DNA of 64,000 nucleotides, from the NCBI GenBank assembly GCA_963704025.1, contig CAVPGP010000002.1:372001-436000 (forward strand), read 5' to 3'. Under the pieces are notes generated by a model. The model made no database searches. It was not told the origin of the DNA and saw nothing but the letters and a program-made list of their open reading frames with translations. This DNA comes from CAVPGP01 sp963704025. Its GTDB lineage: Bacteria; Actinomycetota; Thermoleophilia; Gaiellales; Gaiellaceae. Below are positions 15,681 through 24,944 of this stretch, one piece after another (the first letter of the stretch is position 1; the number at the start of each line of letters is the position of its first letter). The translations under genes were made by a program, and so were the position numbers.

Positions 15681-17426
15681 CTACTGCGGGTCGACCTCGA
15701 CGACCACCGCGATCCCCAGCTCGTTCAGCTGCTCCTGCGTCACTGCCGTCGGCGCGCCGGTCATCGGGTCGACGCCCGCCTGGTTCTTCGGGAACGCCAG
15801 CGTGTCGCGGATGTACGGCTCGTCGAGCAAGGCCATGCACATCCGGTCGATCCCCGATGCGATCCCGCCGTGCGGAGGCGCGCCCATCGAGAGGGCGTCC
15901 AGGAGGTGGCCGAACTTCGCGCGCTGCTCCTCATCAGAGATGTGCAGGAGCTCGAAGACCTTCTGCTGCAGCGCCTGCTCGTGAATCCGGAACGACCCAC
16001 CGGCGAGCTCGAGCCCGTTGCCGACCAGGTCGTACGCGATCGCGGTCGCCTTGCCCGGGTCCGTGTCGAGCAGCGCCTCGCTCTGGGGCGTGGGGCGTGT
16101 GAACGGGTGGTGCACGGCAGTCCAGCGCCCCTCCTCCTCGTCCCACTCGAACATCGGGAAGTCCGTCACCCAGAGGAACCTCCACGCGTCCTCGTCGATC
16201 AGGCCGAGCCCCCGGCCGAGGTGAAGGCGCAGCGCACCGAGCACCCGAGAGACCATGGCCGGCTCGTCGGCCGCAAAGATGAGCGTCGTGCCCGGATCGG
16301 AGCCGAGCGCCTGCAGCTCCTCTTCGGAGAGGAACTTCAAGATCGGCGAGCGGACCTCGCCGTCCTCGCCGTAGACGAGATAGGCGAGCCCCTTCGCCCC
16401 CCACTCCTTCGCGATCTCCTCCAGCTTGGCGAGGTCGCCGCGCGAGAGCTCCTGTGGCACACGCAGGAAGCGGACCGCCTCAGCGCTCCCGAAGACGCCG
16501 AACGTGGAGCCGCGCGTCACCTCGGTGGCATCTTCGATCTCGAGCCCGAGGCGGAGGTCAGGCTTGTCCGAGCCGTAGCGGAGGTCGGCCTCGTGCCAGG
16601 TCATCCGCGGGAACGGCGTCCCGAGCTCGACGCCGCGCAGCTCCTTCCAGATTCGGGCGACGATCCTTTCGATCAGCGAGAAGAGGTATTCCTGGTCCGG
16701 GAAGGCGAGCTCGACGTCGAGCTGCGTCAGCTCCTGCAGCCGGTCGGCGCGGAGATCCTCGTCCCGGAAGCAGCGGGCGATCTGGTAGTAGCGCTCGAAG
16801 CCGGAGATGACGAGCAGCTGCTTGTAGATCTGCGGGCTCTGGGGCAGCGCGAAGAAGCGGCCCTTCTGCAAGCGCGTCGGCACGAGGAAGTCGCGCGCGC
16901 CCTCGGGGGTCGGCTTGCCCATGATCGGCGTCTCGATGTCCACGAACCCGTCCGACTCCATCTCCTGCCGGATGATCGAGACCGCGCGGCCGCGCGTGCG
17001 GATGTTGCGCTGCATCTTGTCCCTGCGCAGGTCGAGCCAGCGGTACTTGATCCGCAGGCCCTCGTCGACGCCTTCCTCGTCGAGCTGGAACGGGAGCGGC
17101 GTGCTGGTGGAGAGGATCCTCAGCTCGTCGACCTGAACCTCCACCTCACCGGTCGGCATGTTCGGATTCACCGTCTCGGGCGAGCGCTTCACGACCCCGC
17201 CGGTCGCCTGGAGGACGAACTCGTTGCGGATCCCGTGCGCCGCCTCGGCCGCCTCAGGAGCGCGCTCCGGATTGATCACGAGCTGCGCGATTCCGGTCTC
17301 GTCGCGCAGGTCGATGAAGACGAGGCCCCCGTGGTCCCGGCGGCGCGCGACCCAGCCGGCGAGCGTGACCCGTTCGCCGGCGAGCTCCGGGTGAAGGGTG
17401 CCGCTGCCGTGCGTGCGCCAGCTCAT
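15681..17426 (-). CDS. aspS: Aspartyl-tRNA synthetase
   Basis: Charges tRNA-Asp. The 581-residue product is bacterial-type: N-terminal OB-fold (GWVARRRDHGGLVFIDLRD), class II motif 1, motif 2 (FRDEDLRADRLQELTQLDVE near residues 220-240), a GAD insertion domain (residues about 290-410) and motif 3 (GGIASGIDRMCMALL near 530). ATG at 17426 overlaps the hisS stop by 4 bp, so both synthetases are co-translated. Whether it is discriminating for tRNA-Asp or also charges tRNA-Asn cannot be settled from sequence inspection here. Confidence 0.97.
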   Translation of the reverse strand: MSWRTHGSGTLHPELAGERVTLAGWVARRRDHGGLVFIDLRDETGIAQLVINPERAPEAAEAAHGIRNEFVLQATGGVVKRSPETVNPNMPTGEVEVQVDELRILSTSTPLPFQLDEEGVDEGLRIKYRWLDLRRDKMQRNIRTRGRAVSIIRQEMESDGFVDIETPIMGKPTPEGARDFLVPTRLQKGRFFALPQSPQIYKQLLVISGFERYYQIARCFRDEDLRADRLQELTQLDVELAFPDQEYLFSLIERIVARIWKELRGVELGTPFPRMTWHEADLRYGSDKPDLRLGLEIEDATEVTRGSTFGVFGSAEAVRFLRVPQELSRGDLAKLEEIAKEWGAKGLAYLVYGEDGEVRSPILKFLSEEELQALGSDPGTTLIFAADEPAMVSRVLGALRLHLGRGLGLIDEDAWRFLWVTDFPMFEWDEEEGRWTAVHHPFTRPTPQSEALLDTDPGKATAIAYDLVGNGLELAGGSFRIHEQALQQKVFELLHISDEEQRAKFGHLLDALSMGAPPHGGIASGIDRMCMALLDEPYIRDTLAFPKNQAGVDPMTGAPTAVTQEQLNELGIAVVVEVDPQ

Positions 17427-18662
17427 CGAGGGGTGAGCGTAGCGACGAGGTCGTCGAGCGCGACGTCGACATCCGCCTCGCCCGCACGGCGGAGGCGCGC
17501 CTCCGCGGGGCCGACGATCACCGTCGTCTTCGCTCCGGTGCGCCCGGCCTGGGTGAGCTGGCCCTTGACCGAGCGGCCTGCGTAGTCCGTGTCGCAGGCG
17601 AGCCCGGCCCGGCGGAGCTCGGCCAGCACGGCGAGCACCCGTTCGCGCGGAGCCCCTTCCTCGAGGACGAAGAAGACGTCGATCGCGTGCGGCTCCGCCG
17701 TGATCCCCTCCTCCTCGAGCTGCATGATCAGGCGCTCGATGCCGGCGCCGAAGCCGATGCCGGGGGTCGGCGGGCCGACGATCTCCTCGACGAGGTAGTC
17801 GTATCGCCCTCCGCCGACGATCGACGTCTGCTCGCCCAGCGCGTCGCCCATGAACTCGAACGTCGTCCGACTGTAGTAGTCGAGCCCCCGGACGAGCGTG
17901 GGCACGAGCCGGTACTCGACACCGTACGCGTCGAGGTACGAGCGCACCCGCTCGAAGTGCTCCTCGCAGTCAGCGCAGAGCGACTCGCCGATCTTCGGGG
18001 CGTCCCGCAGCGCCTCGCGGACGCGCGGGTTCTTGACGTCGAAGACGCGCAGCGGGCTCGTCGCGCGCTTCTGCCTCGCATCCTCGTCGAGGACGTCTGC
18101 ATGCTCGTCGAGCCACGCGTTCAGCCGCTCGACGTAGGCCGGGCGGCAGTTCCGGTCGCCGATCGAGTTCAACTCGATCCAGTAGCGCGTGACGCCGAGC
18201 CGGCGGAGGAACTCGACGTAGAGCTGGATGATCTCGGCGTCGACCGCCGGGGTCGGCGGAGCCGACCGCCTCGACCGACCACTGGTAGTGCTCGCGGTAG
18301 CGCCCCTTCTGCGGCGCCGCGTAGCGGTACATCGGCGCGATCATGTACGTCTTCACGGGTTGTGGCTCGCGGTGCAGGCCGTGCTCGAGGTAGGCGCGGG
18401 CGTTCGGCGCCGTGCCCTCGGGGCGCAGGGTCAGCGAGCGGCCGCCACGGTCCTCGAAGGTGTACATCTCCTTCTGGACGATGTCGGAGCCGCCGCCGGA
18501 GGTTCGCAGAAACAGCTCCGTGTCCTCGAAGCCCGGCGTCTGGATCCGTCCGTAGTCGTAGAGGCGGGAGACCTCCTCCGCGGTGCGGACGACCTTCTGC
18601 CAGAGCGGCTGCTCGGAGGGCAGGACGTCGTGCGTGCCGCGCGGCGCCTGGAACTTGGTCAC
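17423..18662 (-). pseudogene. hisS: Histidyl-tRNA synthetase with a single-base frameshift
   Basis: Charges tRNA-His. The N-terminal part (start GTG at 18662) reads FQAPRGTHDVLPSEQPLWQK, the class II motif 1 region, TLRPEGTAPNARAYLEHG (motif 2 vicinity) and YRYAAPQKGRYREHYQW. The reading frame breaks at the GGGG run at 18249-18252. Dropping one base continues as DPAVDAEIIQLYVEFLRRLG and joins the C-terminal part with LVRGLDYYSRTTFEF, IVGGGRYDYLVEE and the anticodon-binding domain, ending at 17423. All family motifs are present across the two frames. Because this gene is normally essential and single-copy, a sequence error is the most likely cause; real decay with a second copy elsewhere is the alternative. 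Confidence 0.9.
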
Positions 18663-18677
18663 GGCGTCACAGCTTGG

Positions 18678-19319
18678 TCACGGGGCAGCCGCGCGGAGCT
18701 CGGCGAGAAACGGGTTGCGCGCGAGCTCGTCCCCGAGGGTCGTCGGCGGGCCGTGCCCCGAGTAGACGACCGTATCGGGCGGGAAGCGCTCGACGAGCGT
18801 CCGGATGGACGCCAGCAGGGACTCCCAGTCTCCTCCGGTCAGGTCGGTCCGCCCGACCCCGCCGGCGAAGAGCAGATCGCCGGAGAACAACGATCCTCCC
18901 GCGTGGTACGCGACGTGCCCGGAAGAATGCCCCGGGACGGCGATCGTCTCGAAAGCGATGCCGGCGACCTCCAACTCGTCTCCGTCCTCGACGAGGTGCT
19001 CCGGGTCGTAGGCGGGGACCCCGCCGGCGCGCGGAACGAGCGTCGGGTCGCGGAGCACGTCGGCCTCGCCGGCCGGGCACCAGACCTCCGCGCCGGTGCC
19101 GGCGGCCAGCTCGGCCACGCCGCCGATGTGATCGAGGTCGGTGTGCGTGACGAGAATGCCCGCGCAGGACGTGCCGAGCCGAGCGAGCTCGAGGCGGAGC
19201 TCGGTCGCCTCGGCGCCCGGGTCGACGACCGCGGCGGCATCCGCACCGGCGGCGGCGCGGATGACGTAGCAATTGGCCTGGTACGGGCCGAGCGGATAGC
19301 GGTCGACGACGAGCGGCAC
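18678..19319 (-). CDS. Metallo-beta-lactamase-fold hydrolase (glyoxalase II-like)
   Basis: A 213-residue MBL-fold protein. Metal-binding motifs are THTDLDHIGG (residues about 58-67; the usual THxHxDH has Asp in place of the second His), VPGHSSGHV near 129, FSGDLLF and the C-terminal YSGHGPPTT. The pattern fits the short glyoxalase II-like/GloB subgroup widespread in actinobacteria; the substrate is unknown. GTG start at 19319. It precedes hisS by 16 bp and probably shares its transcript. It is transcribed divergently from the cupin gene. Confidence 0.88.
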   Translation of the reverse strand: MPLVVDRYPLGPYQANCYVIRAAAGADAAAVVDPGAEATELRLELARLGTSCAGILVTHTDLDHIGGVAELAAGTGAEVWCPAGEADVLRDPTLVPRAGGVPAYDPEHLVEDGDELEVAGIAFETIAVPGHSSGHVAYHAGGSLFSGDLLFAGGVGRTDLTGGDWESLLASIRTLVERFPPDTVVYSGHGPPTTLGDELARNPFLAELRAAAP

Positions 19320-19355
19320 GGACGAGTGAGTCTAGACGGCGATAGGATCGCCCTC

Positions 19356-19694
19356 GTGCAGCAGTGGAGCCTGCTCGAGATCGACGCTCCGGACGGGACG
19401 CGCGACCCGATCGTCATCCATTCGGGCAACGAGGCGCGCGCGGTGCTGATCGTGCTGAAGCCGGGGCAGGCGCTCGGCGAGCACCAGGTGAAGGAGTGCG
19501 CGTGGGTCACGGTGGTTGCAGGAACGGTCGAGATCGAGGCCGGTCTCGAGACGGTCGTGGCAGGCGTCGGCACGCTCGTGCGTTTCGATCCGGACGAACG
19601 GCACGCACTCCGCTCGGAAGGCGGTGCGCGCATCCTGCTGCTGCTGGCGCCCTGGCCCGGCGAGGGTCACTACCGCGGCGACACGAGCGGCTAG
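19356..19694 (+). CDS. Cupin-domain protein
   Basis: A 112-residue single-cupin protein. The barrel motifs are visible: GQALGEHQVKECAWVTVVAG (cupin motif 1, with His and Glu) and VRFDPDERHALRSEGGARIL (motif 2 with His). Substrate unknown; small cupins of this type are often metal-dependent. I chose the GTG at 19356, preceded by AGGA; an in-frame GTG at 19326 would add ten residues. The 3' end overlaps the convergent membrane-protein gene by 4 bp. Confidence 0.8.
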   Translation: MQQWSLLEIDAPDGTRDPIVIHSGNEARAVLIVLKPGQALGEHQVKECAWVTVVAGTVEIEAGLETVVAGVGTLVRFDPDERHALRSEGGARILLLLAPWPGEGHYRGDTSG

Positions 19695-20155
19695 CGCTTT
19701 TTCGGCTTCGGCTTCGGCTTCGGCTCGGATCCGTCGCTCCGCCGCAGGTACGTGCGGTATGTGAGGCGGTCCATGAAGTAGCTGAAGGGGACGAAGAAGG
19801 CGAGGAGCACCCCGGTCTGGAGGAGCAGCGCCGCAATCGGGCGGTTGTCTTTCGGCGCCAGCAGGTAGACGGTCAGGAACATGAAGGGCGCGAAGATGGC
19901 CCCGCGCCGGAGCACGCGCTCCCACGACGGCGGCTGGACCACCCGCCCCTTCCGGCTCCACATCGACTGCTTCGCCCCCCGCGCCTTCGCCGCGGCCTTC
20001 GGCTGCCTCTTCGGCTTGGACTCGTCCCGCTCGTCCCTGTCCTCCGGTTCGACCTCGACCTCCTCGCCCGTCTCCGGGTCGACATAGACCTCGGCGTACT
20101 CGTACTCGTGCCGGAAGTTCTTCTGGCGGCGGCGGCGCTGTTTCCGCGTCGGCAT
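19691..20155 (-). CDS. Small basic membrane protein, unknown function
   Basis: A 154-residue protein with an Arg/Lys-rich N-terminus (TRKQRRRRQKNFRHEYEY), an acidic then basic hydrophilic stretch, two transmembrane segments (about residues 86-105 and 108-130; GAIFAPFMFLTVYLLAP and IAALLLQTGVLLAFFVPFSY) and a Lys-Pro-rich tail. The layout matches a conserved actinobacterial hypothetical family, with no role known to me. It lies 10 bp upstream of hutI on the same strand direction and overlaps the convergent cupin gene. Confidence 0.75.
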   Translation of the reverse strand: MPTRKQRRRRQKNFRHEYEYAEVYVDPETGEEVEVEPEDRDERDESKPKRQPKAAAKARGAKQSMWSRKGRVVQPPSWERVLRRGAIFAPFMFLTVYLLAPKDNRPIAALLLQTGVLLAFFVPFSYFMDRLTYRTYLRRSDGSEPKPKPKPKKR

Positions 20156-20164
20156 GTGGCAAGC

Positions 20165-21379
20165 CTAGCGCCGCCACGCGAGCCGCCCGCCCCTGACGAC
20201 CGCCGCCGCCACGTCGCCGCCGAGGTGGTACGCGAGGTACCGCCAGTCCGGTGCGTCGAGGAGGACGAGGTCGGCGCGACGGCCCGGCGCCAGCACGCCG
20301 ATCTCGTCGTCGCCCAGCACGTGCGCCGCGTTGACGGTGATCGCGCTCAGGGCCTCGCCCGGCGAGAGCTTCAGCTGCGTGCATGCGAGCGAGGAGACGA
20401 GCGGCAGGCTCTCTGTGAAGGCGCTGCCCGGGTTGAAGTCGGTCGCGAGTGCGACCGCCGCCCCCGCGTCCACGAGCGTCCGCGCGGAAGGCATCGGGCG
20501 GTCGAGAAAGAGGGCGCTCGCAGGCAGCAGCACGCCCACGACGGCACTCGCGGCGAGCGCACGGATGCCGTCGGGGCCCGTAGCCTCGAGATGGTCGACG
20601 GAGCGCGCGGAGAGCTCGACCGCGAGGGGTATCGCGCCCGATTCGGTGAACTGGTCCCCGTGCAACCGCAACGCGAGTCCTGCATCGCGGCTCGCCACGA
20701 GATAGCGGCGCGCCTGCTTCGCGTCGAAGGCGCCACGCTCGAGGAAGACGTCCGCGGACTCGGCGATCGTCGCCGCGTCGGGCAGCACCTCGGCCAGCAC
20801 GAAGTCCAGATATGCGTCCGCGTCGCCGAACTCCGGCGGCACGGCGTGTGCGCCGAGATACGTGGGCGAGCCGCCGGCAGCACGGATCGCGCGCAGAGAG
20901 GCGAGCTCCGTGTCCCGGTCGAGTCCGTAGCCGGACTTTCCCTCCCAGGCGGTCGTCCCGTGACGGAGCATCCACCCGGCGTGGCGCTCGACTCGGCGGC
21001 GGAGACCGTCCTCGCCGAGCGCACGCGTCGCGCGGACGGTCGCGAGGATCCCGCCGCCGGCAGCGTGAAGCTCTTCGTACCCCGCACCGGCGGCGCGGAG
21101 CGAGAACTCCTCGACGCGGTCGCAGCCCCAGGCGGGATGGGTGTGACAGTCGACGAGGCCGGGGATCGCGCTCAGCCCGCGGCCGTCGAACTCCTCCACC
21201 TCGCCGTCCAGCGGCTCGAGGTCGCGCATGCGTCCGACCGCTTCGATGCGATCGCCGTCGCAGAGGACGAAGGCGTCGTCCAGCACCTGGACGTCAGCGA
21301 GATCCGACCCGCGGAGCGGCGCGCGCGCGTTGGAGGGAGTCGCGAGCTGCGCGAGGTCGCGGACGAGCAGGCGCCCCAC
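20165..21379 (-). CDS. hutI: Imidazolonepropionase
   Basis: Third enzyme of histidine degradation; it hydrolyses 4-imidazolone-5-propionate to N-formimino-L-glutamate. The 404-residue amidohydrolase has the metal-binding PGLVDCHTHPAW motif (residues about 70-81), GKSGYGLDRDTELASLRAI near 145, LRLHGDQFTE near 220, a DHLEA site and ALATDFNPGSAFTES near 300. GTG start at 21379. It follows hutU with a 6-bp gap, so hutH-(membrane protein)-hutU-hutI form one operon read in that order. Confidence 0.95.
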   Translation of the reverse strand: MGRLLVRDLAQLATPSNARAPLRGSDLADVQVLDDAFVLCDGDRIEAVGRMRDLEPLDGEVEEFDGRGLSAIPGLVDCHTHPAWGCDRVEEFSLRAAGAGYEELHAAGGGILATVRATRALGEDGLRRRVERHAGWMLRHGTTAWEGKSGYGLDRDTELASLRAIRAAGGSPTYLGAHAVPPEFGDADAYLDFVLAEVLPDAATIAESADVFLERGAFDAKQARRYLVASRDAGLALRLHGDQFTESGAIPLAVELSARSVDHLEATGPDGIRALAASAVVGVLLPASALFLDRPMPSARTLVDAGAAVALATDFNPGSAFTESLPLVSSLACTQLKLSPGEALSAITVNAAHVLGDDEIGVLAPGRRADLVLLDAPDWRYLAYHLGGDVAAAVVRGGRLAWRR

Positions 21380-21385
21380 GGCGCG

Positions 21386-23092
21386 TCAGTCGCCCGGCTG
21401 CATCGGCGCACGCAAGCCGTGCTCGCGCGCCGCGTCAGCGGCCTCGGCGTAGCCCGCGTCGAGGTGCCGCATCACACCCATGCCGGGATCGGTCGTGAGC
21501 ACGCGTTCGAGGCGCTCCGCCGCGTCGCCGGAGCCGTCGGCCAGAACGACCATGCCCGCATGGATGGAGTTGCCGATTCCGACGCCGCCGCCGTGGTGGA
21601 CGCTGACCCAGGTCGCGCCCGCAGCTGTATTGACGAGCGCGTTCAGGATCGGCCAGTCGGCGATGGCGTCCGAGCCGTCCTGCATCGACTCGGTCTCGCG
21701 GTACGGCGAGGCAACCGAACCGGCGTCGAGGTGATCCCGCCCGATCACCACAGGCGCCTTGACCGAGCCGATACGAACCAGCTCGTTGATCGCAAGCCCG
21801 GCGCGGGCCCGATCGCCGTACCCGAGCCAGCAGATGCGCGCGGGCAACCCCTGGAACGCCACCCGCCCGGGCGCCAGCTCGAGCCAGCGCTGCAGAAGCT
21901 CGTCGCCCGGGAAGAGCTCCTTGAGCGCCTCGTCGATCGCTGCGATGTCGGCCGGGTCACCGGACAGCGCCGCCCAGCGGAACGGTCCGATGCCGCGGCA
22001 GAAGAGCGGCCGGATATAGGCCGGGACGAAGCCCGGGTATGAGAAGGCCTCCGTTACGCCAGCTTCACGGGCCTCACCTCTGAGGTTGTTGCCATAGTCG
22101 AAGACGTAGCTGCCGGCTCGGACGTACACGAGCATCGCCTCGACGTGCCGCGCGATCGACTCGCGGGCCCGGCGGAGGTACTCGTCCGGGTCGGAAGCGC
22201 GTAACGATGCGGCTTCCGCGACGTTCAGCCCCGAGGGCACATAGCCGTTGAGCGGATCGTGCGCCGCGGTCTGGTCCGTCACCAGGTCGAAAGGTTCTCC
22301 CTTTTGTGCCAGTTCCGTGACGATGTCGGCCGCGTTGCCGAGCAGGCCGACGGACAGCGGGCGCCGCTCGCGGGCCGCCGCCCGTACGCGCGCCAGGGCA
22401 TCGTCGAGCGCGTCGGTGGCCTCGTCGAGATACCGCGTCTCGAGGCGCCGCTCGATGCGCGACGGGTCGACCTCGACGCAGAGGATCGCCGCCCCGGCCA
22501 TCGTCCCCGCCAGCGGCTGCGCCCCGCCCATGCCGCCGAGCCCCGCCGTGAGAATCGTCCGACCGCGCAGGTCGGCCGAGCCGAAGTGCTGCTCGCCGGC
22601 CGCTCCGAATGTCTGGTACGTGCCCTGGAGGATTCCCTGGGTGCCGATGTAGATCCACGAGCCCGCCGTCATCTGGCCGAACATCGTCAGCCCTTCCGCC
22701 TCGAGCCGGCGGAACTCGTCCCACGTCGCCCAGCGGGGAACGAGCAGCGAGTTCGCGATCAGCACGCGGGGGGCGAACGAATGCGTCCGGAAGACCGCGA
22801 CGGGCTTTCCGCTCTGGACGAGCATCGTCTCGTCGTCGCCGAGCTCGAGCAGCGTCCGCACGAGCGCCCGCAGCGCTGCCGGGTTGCGCGCAGCCTTCCC
22901 GGAGCCGCCGTACACGATCAACTCCTCCGGGTGCTCCGCGACCTCCGGATCGAGGTTGTTGAGGAGCATACGGAGCGGCGCCTCGGTCGACCACGAGCGC
23001 GCGTTCAGCGCGACGCCCCGCGGCGCGCGGATCGCCGAGAGGTCGCCGCAGAGCTCGTCGACCCGCTGTTCGAGCGTCTCGGTGGCGCTCAC
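21386..23092 (-). CDS. hutU: Urocanate hydratase
   Basis: Second enzyme of histidine degradation; it hydrates urocanate to imidazolonepropionate with tightly bound NAD. The 568-residue product has the family length and signatures: EELIVYGGSGKAARN near residue 55, a GLGGMGGAQPLAGTMAGAA glycine-rich NAD-binding run near 175, DQTAAHDPLNGYVP near 280, and the active-site region around YGNNLRGEAREAG. The GTG start at 23092 overlaps the stop of the small membrane protein (GTGA) and is followed at once by homology; an earlier ATG in the same frame lies inside the neighbouring gene. Confidence 0.96.
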   Translation of the reverse strand: MSATETLEQRVDELCGDLSAIRAPRGVALNARSWSTEAPLRMLLNNLDPEVAEHPEELIVYGGSGKAARNPAALRALVRTLLELGDDETMLVQSGKPVAVFRTHSFAPRVLIANSLLVPRWATWDEFRRLEAEGLTMFGQMTAGSWIYIGTQGILQGTYQTFGAAGEQHFGSADLRGRTILTAGLGGMGGAQPLAGTMAGAAILCVEVDPSRIERRLETRYLDEATDALDDALARVRAAARERRPLSVGLLGNAADIVTELAQKGEPFDLVTDQTAAHDPLNGYVPSGLNVAEAASLRASDPDEYLRRARESIARHVEAMLVYVRAGSYVFDYGNNLRGEAREAGVTEAFSYPGFVPAYIRPLFCRGIGPFRWAALSGDPADIAAIDEALKELFPGDELLQRWLELAPGRVAFQGLPARICWLGYGDRARAGLAINELVRIGSVKAPVVIGRDHLDAGSVASPYRETESMQDGSDAIADWPILNALVNTAAGATWVSVHHGGGVGIGNSIHAGMVVLADGSGDAAERLERVLTTDPGMGVMRHLDAGYAEAADAAREHGLRAPMQPGD

Positions 23093-23358
23093 GGGCCCGT
23101 CCGCTCCATCGCCGCTCGACGCCGCTCCGCCTCGGCCGCCTGCTCGGCGAGCCGCTGCCGCCACTTCCACCAGCTCCAGGACGTCGCAAGCACGAAGAAG
23201 ACGCCGGCGAAGAGGAACGCCCGCGCCATGCTCCCGTCCGTCAGGAGCGCCACACCGACGATCACTCCCGACAGCACGGCGTAGAAGATCGCCGAGTCGC
23301 GGTAGGGATGACGCGGCGCGCCCTCGGCCGCCTCGATCTCCCAGCGGAGGCGCCTCAC
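23089..23358 (-). CDS. Small two-helix membrane protein inside the hut operon
   Basis: An 89-residue protein, too short to assign. After a short cytoplasmic start (RLRWEIEAAEGAPRHPYRDS) there are two hydrophobic segments (IFYAVLSGVIVGVALLTDG and ARAFLFAGVFFVLATSWSWW), then a charged Glu/Arg-rich helix. The GTG start overlaps the hutH stop and the stop overlaps the hutU start, so its expression is locked to the two catabolic enzymes. A role in histidine uptake or enzyme localisation is possible, but nothing in the sequence shows it. Confidence 0.75.
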   Translation of the reverse strand: MRRLRWEIEAAEGAPRHPYRDSAIFYAVLSGVIVGVALLTDGSMARAFLFAGVFFVLATSWSWWKWRQRLAEQAAEAERRRAAMERTGP

Positions 23359-24893
23359 TCGAGCACCCCCGTCTCCGACTCGACGGCCACGATCAACGAG
23401 CCGTCGCGGATCGATGCGGCGACCGACTCGATGTCTGCCGAGAGCGGCCTGTCCTCGCGCAGACGGGGCGACAGCGAGCGGATGAAGGCATGCGTGGCGC
23501 GCGCGCCGAGACCCGGCTCGAGCGGGGCGAGGAACTCCACTCCCTGCGCGGCCGCGAGCAGCTCGATCGCGAGCGCGCGCTCGGAGTTGGCCAAGACCTG
23601 CCACGCCTTCAGTCCGGCCGCGTTGCCCATCGACACATGATCCTCCTGCCCGGCGCTCGTCGGTATCGAGTCGACCGACGCGGGATGGCAGAGCGACTTG
23701 TTCTCGGAGACGAGCGCCGCGGCAACATACTGCGGGATCATGAACCCCGAGTTGAGCCCTCCCTCGACGATCAGGAACGCGGGCAGGCCGTCGCTGAGAT
23801 TCGGGTTGACGAGCCGCTCGACCCGGCGCTCCGAGATGCTCGCCAGCTCCGAGACGGCCATCGCCAGCGCGTCGAGCGCGAACGCGAGCGGCTGGCCGTG
23901 GAAGTTGCCGTTCGAGACGAGGAAGCCGTCGTCGACAAGGACGAGCGGATTGTCCGTGGCGGCGTTCAGCTCGGTCGAAACGGTGTAGTCGACGTAGTCG
24001 AGGAGATCGCGTGACGCGCCGTGCACCTGCGGCGCGCACCGGAGCGAGTAGGCGTCCTGGACGCGGTCGCACCAGCGGTGCGCCTCGTTGATCGCGGAGC
24101 CGTCCAGCAGCCGGAGCACGTTGGCCGCTGAGGCCGCCTGGCCGCGGAGCGGACGGAGCGACTGGATCTGCGGGAGGAAGGAGTTGCGCGAACCCTGCAG
24201 CGCCTCGACGGAAAGCGTGCACGCGAGGTCCGCCGCCTTCGCGAGCCGCCGCGCTCGCGCGAGTCCGAGCGCCCCTGTCGAAGCCATGAACTGGGTGCCG
24301 TTGATCAGCGAGAGCCCTTCCTTCGCGACGAGCCGGACCGGCTCGAGGCCGGCCCGCTCGAGCGCCTGCGCCGCCGGCACGCGCGCGCCGTCGAGCCACG
24401 CCTCCCCCTCCCCGACGAGCGGTAACGCGAGATGCGCGAGGGGGGCGAGGTCGCCCGAGGCGCCCACCGAGCCGCGGCTCGGGACGTACGGGAGGACGCC
24501 CCGGTTCAGGCACTCGAGCAGGAGCTCGACCGTCTCGACGCGAGCGCCCGAGTAGCCCTTGGCGAGCGCGTTCGCCCGGAGGAGCATCGCCGCGCGCACG
24601 ATCTCCGGGGCGTACGGGTCCCCGACACCGCAGGCATGCGAGCGGAGCAGCCGCAGCTGCAGCTCCTCCGAGAGCTCCTCGGGAATGGACTTCGAGACGA
24701 AGCGGCCGAAGCCGGTGTTGACCCCGTACGTGTGCTCGCGCGACCCGTGCGCCGCGTGCTCGACCAGCTCGCGGGCGCGTTGCATCTTCTCACGCGCCAC
24801 GTCGGTGAGCGACGCGTGACCTCCCTCGACCGCGACGTGCCAGACGTCGTCGACGGTGAGGTCCTCGCCGGTCAGCCCGCGCGTGTCGAGCAC
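23355..24893 (-). CDS. hutH: Histidine ammonia-lyase
   Basis: First step of histidine degradation: deamination of L-histidine to trans-urocanate. The 512-residue product carries the self-forming MIO cofactor triad Ala-Ser-Gly in GSVGASGDLAPLAH (residues about 146-148), the upstream YGVNTGFGRF active-site loop near 57, LINGTQFM near 195 and a C-terminal SVDSIPTSAGQEDHVSMG block. Length is normal. GTG start at 24893, 51 bp from the divergent glycogen-synthase gene, so the hut promoter must lie in that short gap. Confidence 0.97.
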   Translation of the reverse strand: MLDTRGLTGEDLTVDDVWHVAVEGGHASLTDVAREKMQRARELVEHAAHGSREHTYGVNTGFGRFVSKSIPEELSEELQLRLLRSHACGVGDPYAPEIVRAAMLLRANALAKGYSGARVETVELLLECLNRGVLPYVPSRGSVGASGDLAPLAHLALPLVGEGEAWLDGARVPAAQALERAGLEPVRLVAKEGLSLINGTQFMASTGALGLARARRLAKAADLACTLSVEALQGSRNSFLPQIQSLRPLRGQAASAANVLRLLDGSAINEAHRWCDRVQDAYSLRCAPQVHGASRDLLDYVDYTVSTELNAATDNPLVLVDDGFLVSNGNFHGQPLAFALDALAMAVSELASISERRVERLVNPNLSDGLPAFLIVEGGLNSGFMIPQYVAAALVSENKSLCHPASVDSIPTSAGQEDHVSMGNAAGLKAWQVLANSERALAIELLAAAQGVEFLAPLEPGLGARATHAFIRSLSPRLREDRPLSADIESVAASIRDGSLIVAVESETGVLE

Positions 24894-24944
24894 GCCGAGA
24901 CTCTAGCCGCGCGCACGGCGCGTCCCAGCGGCGATGATGCCCGC

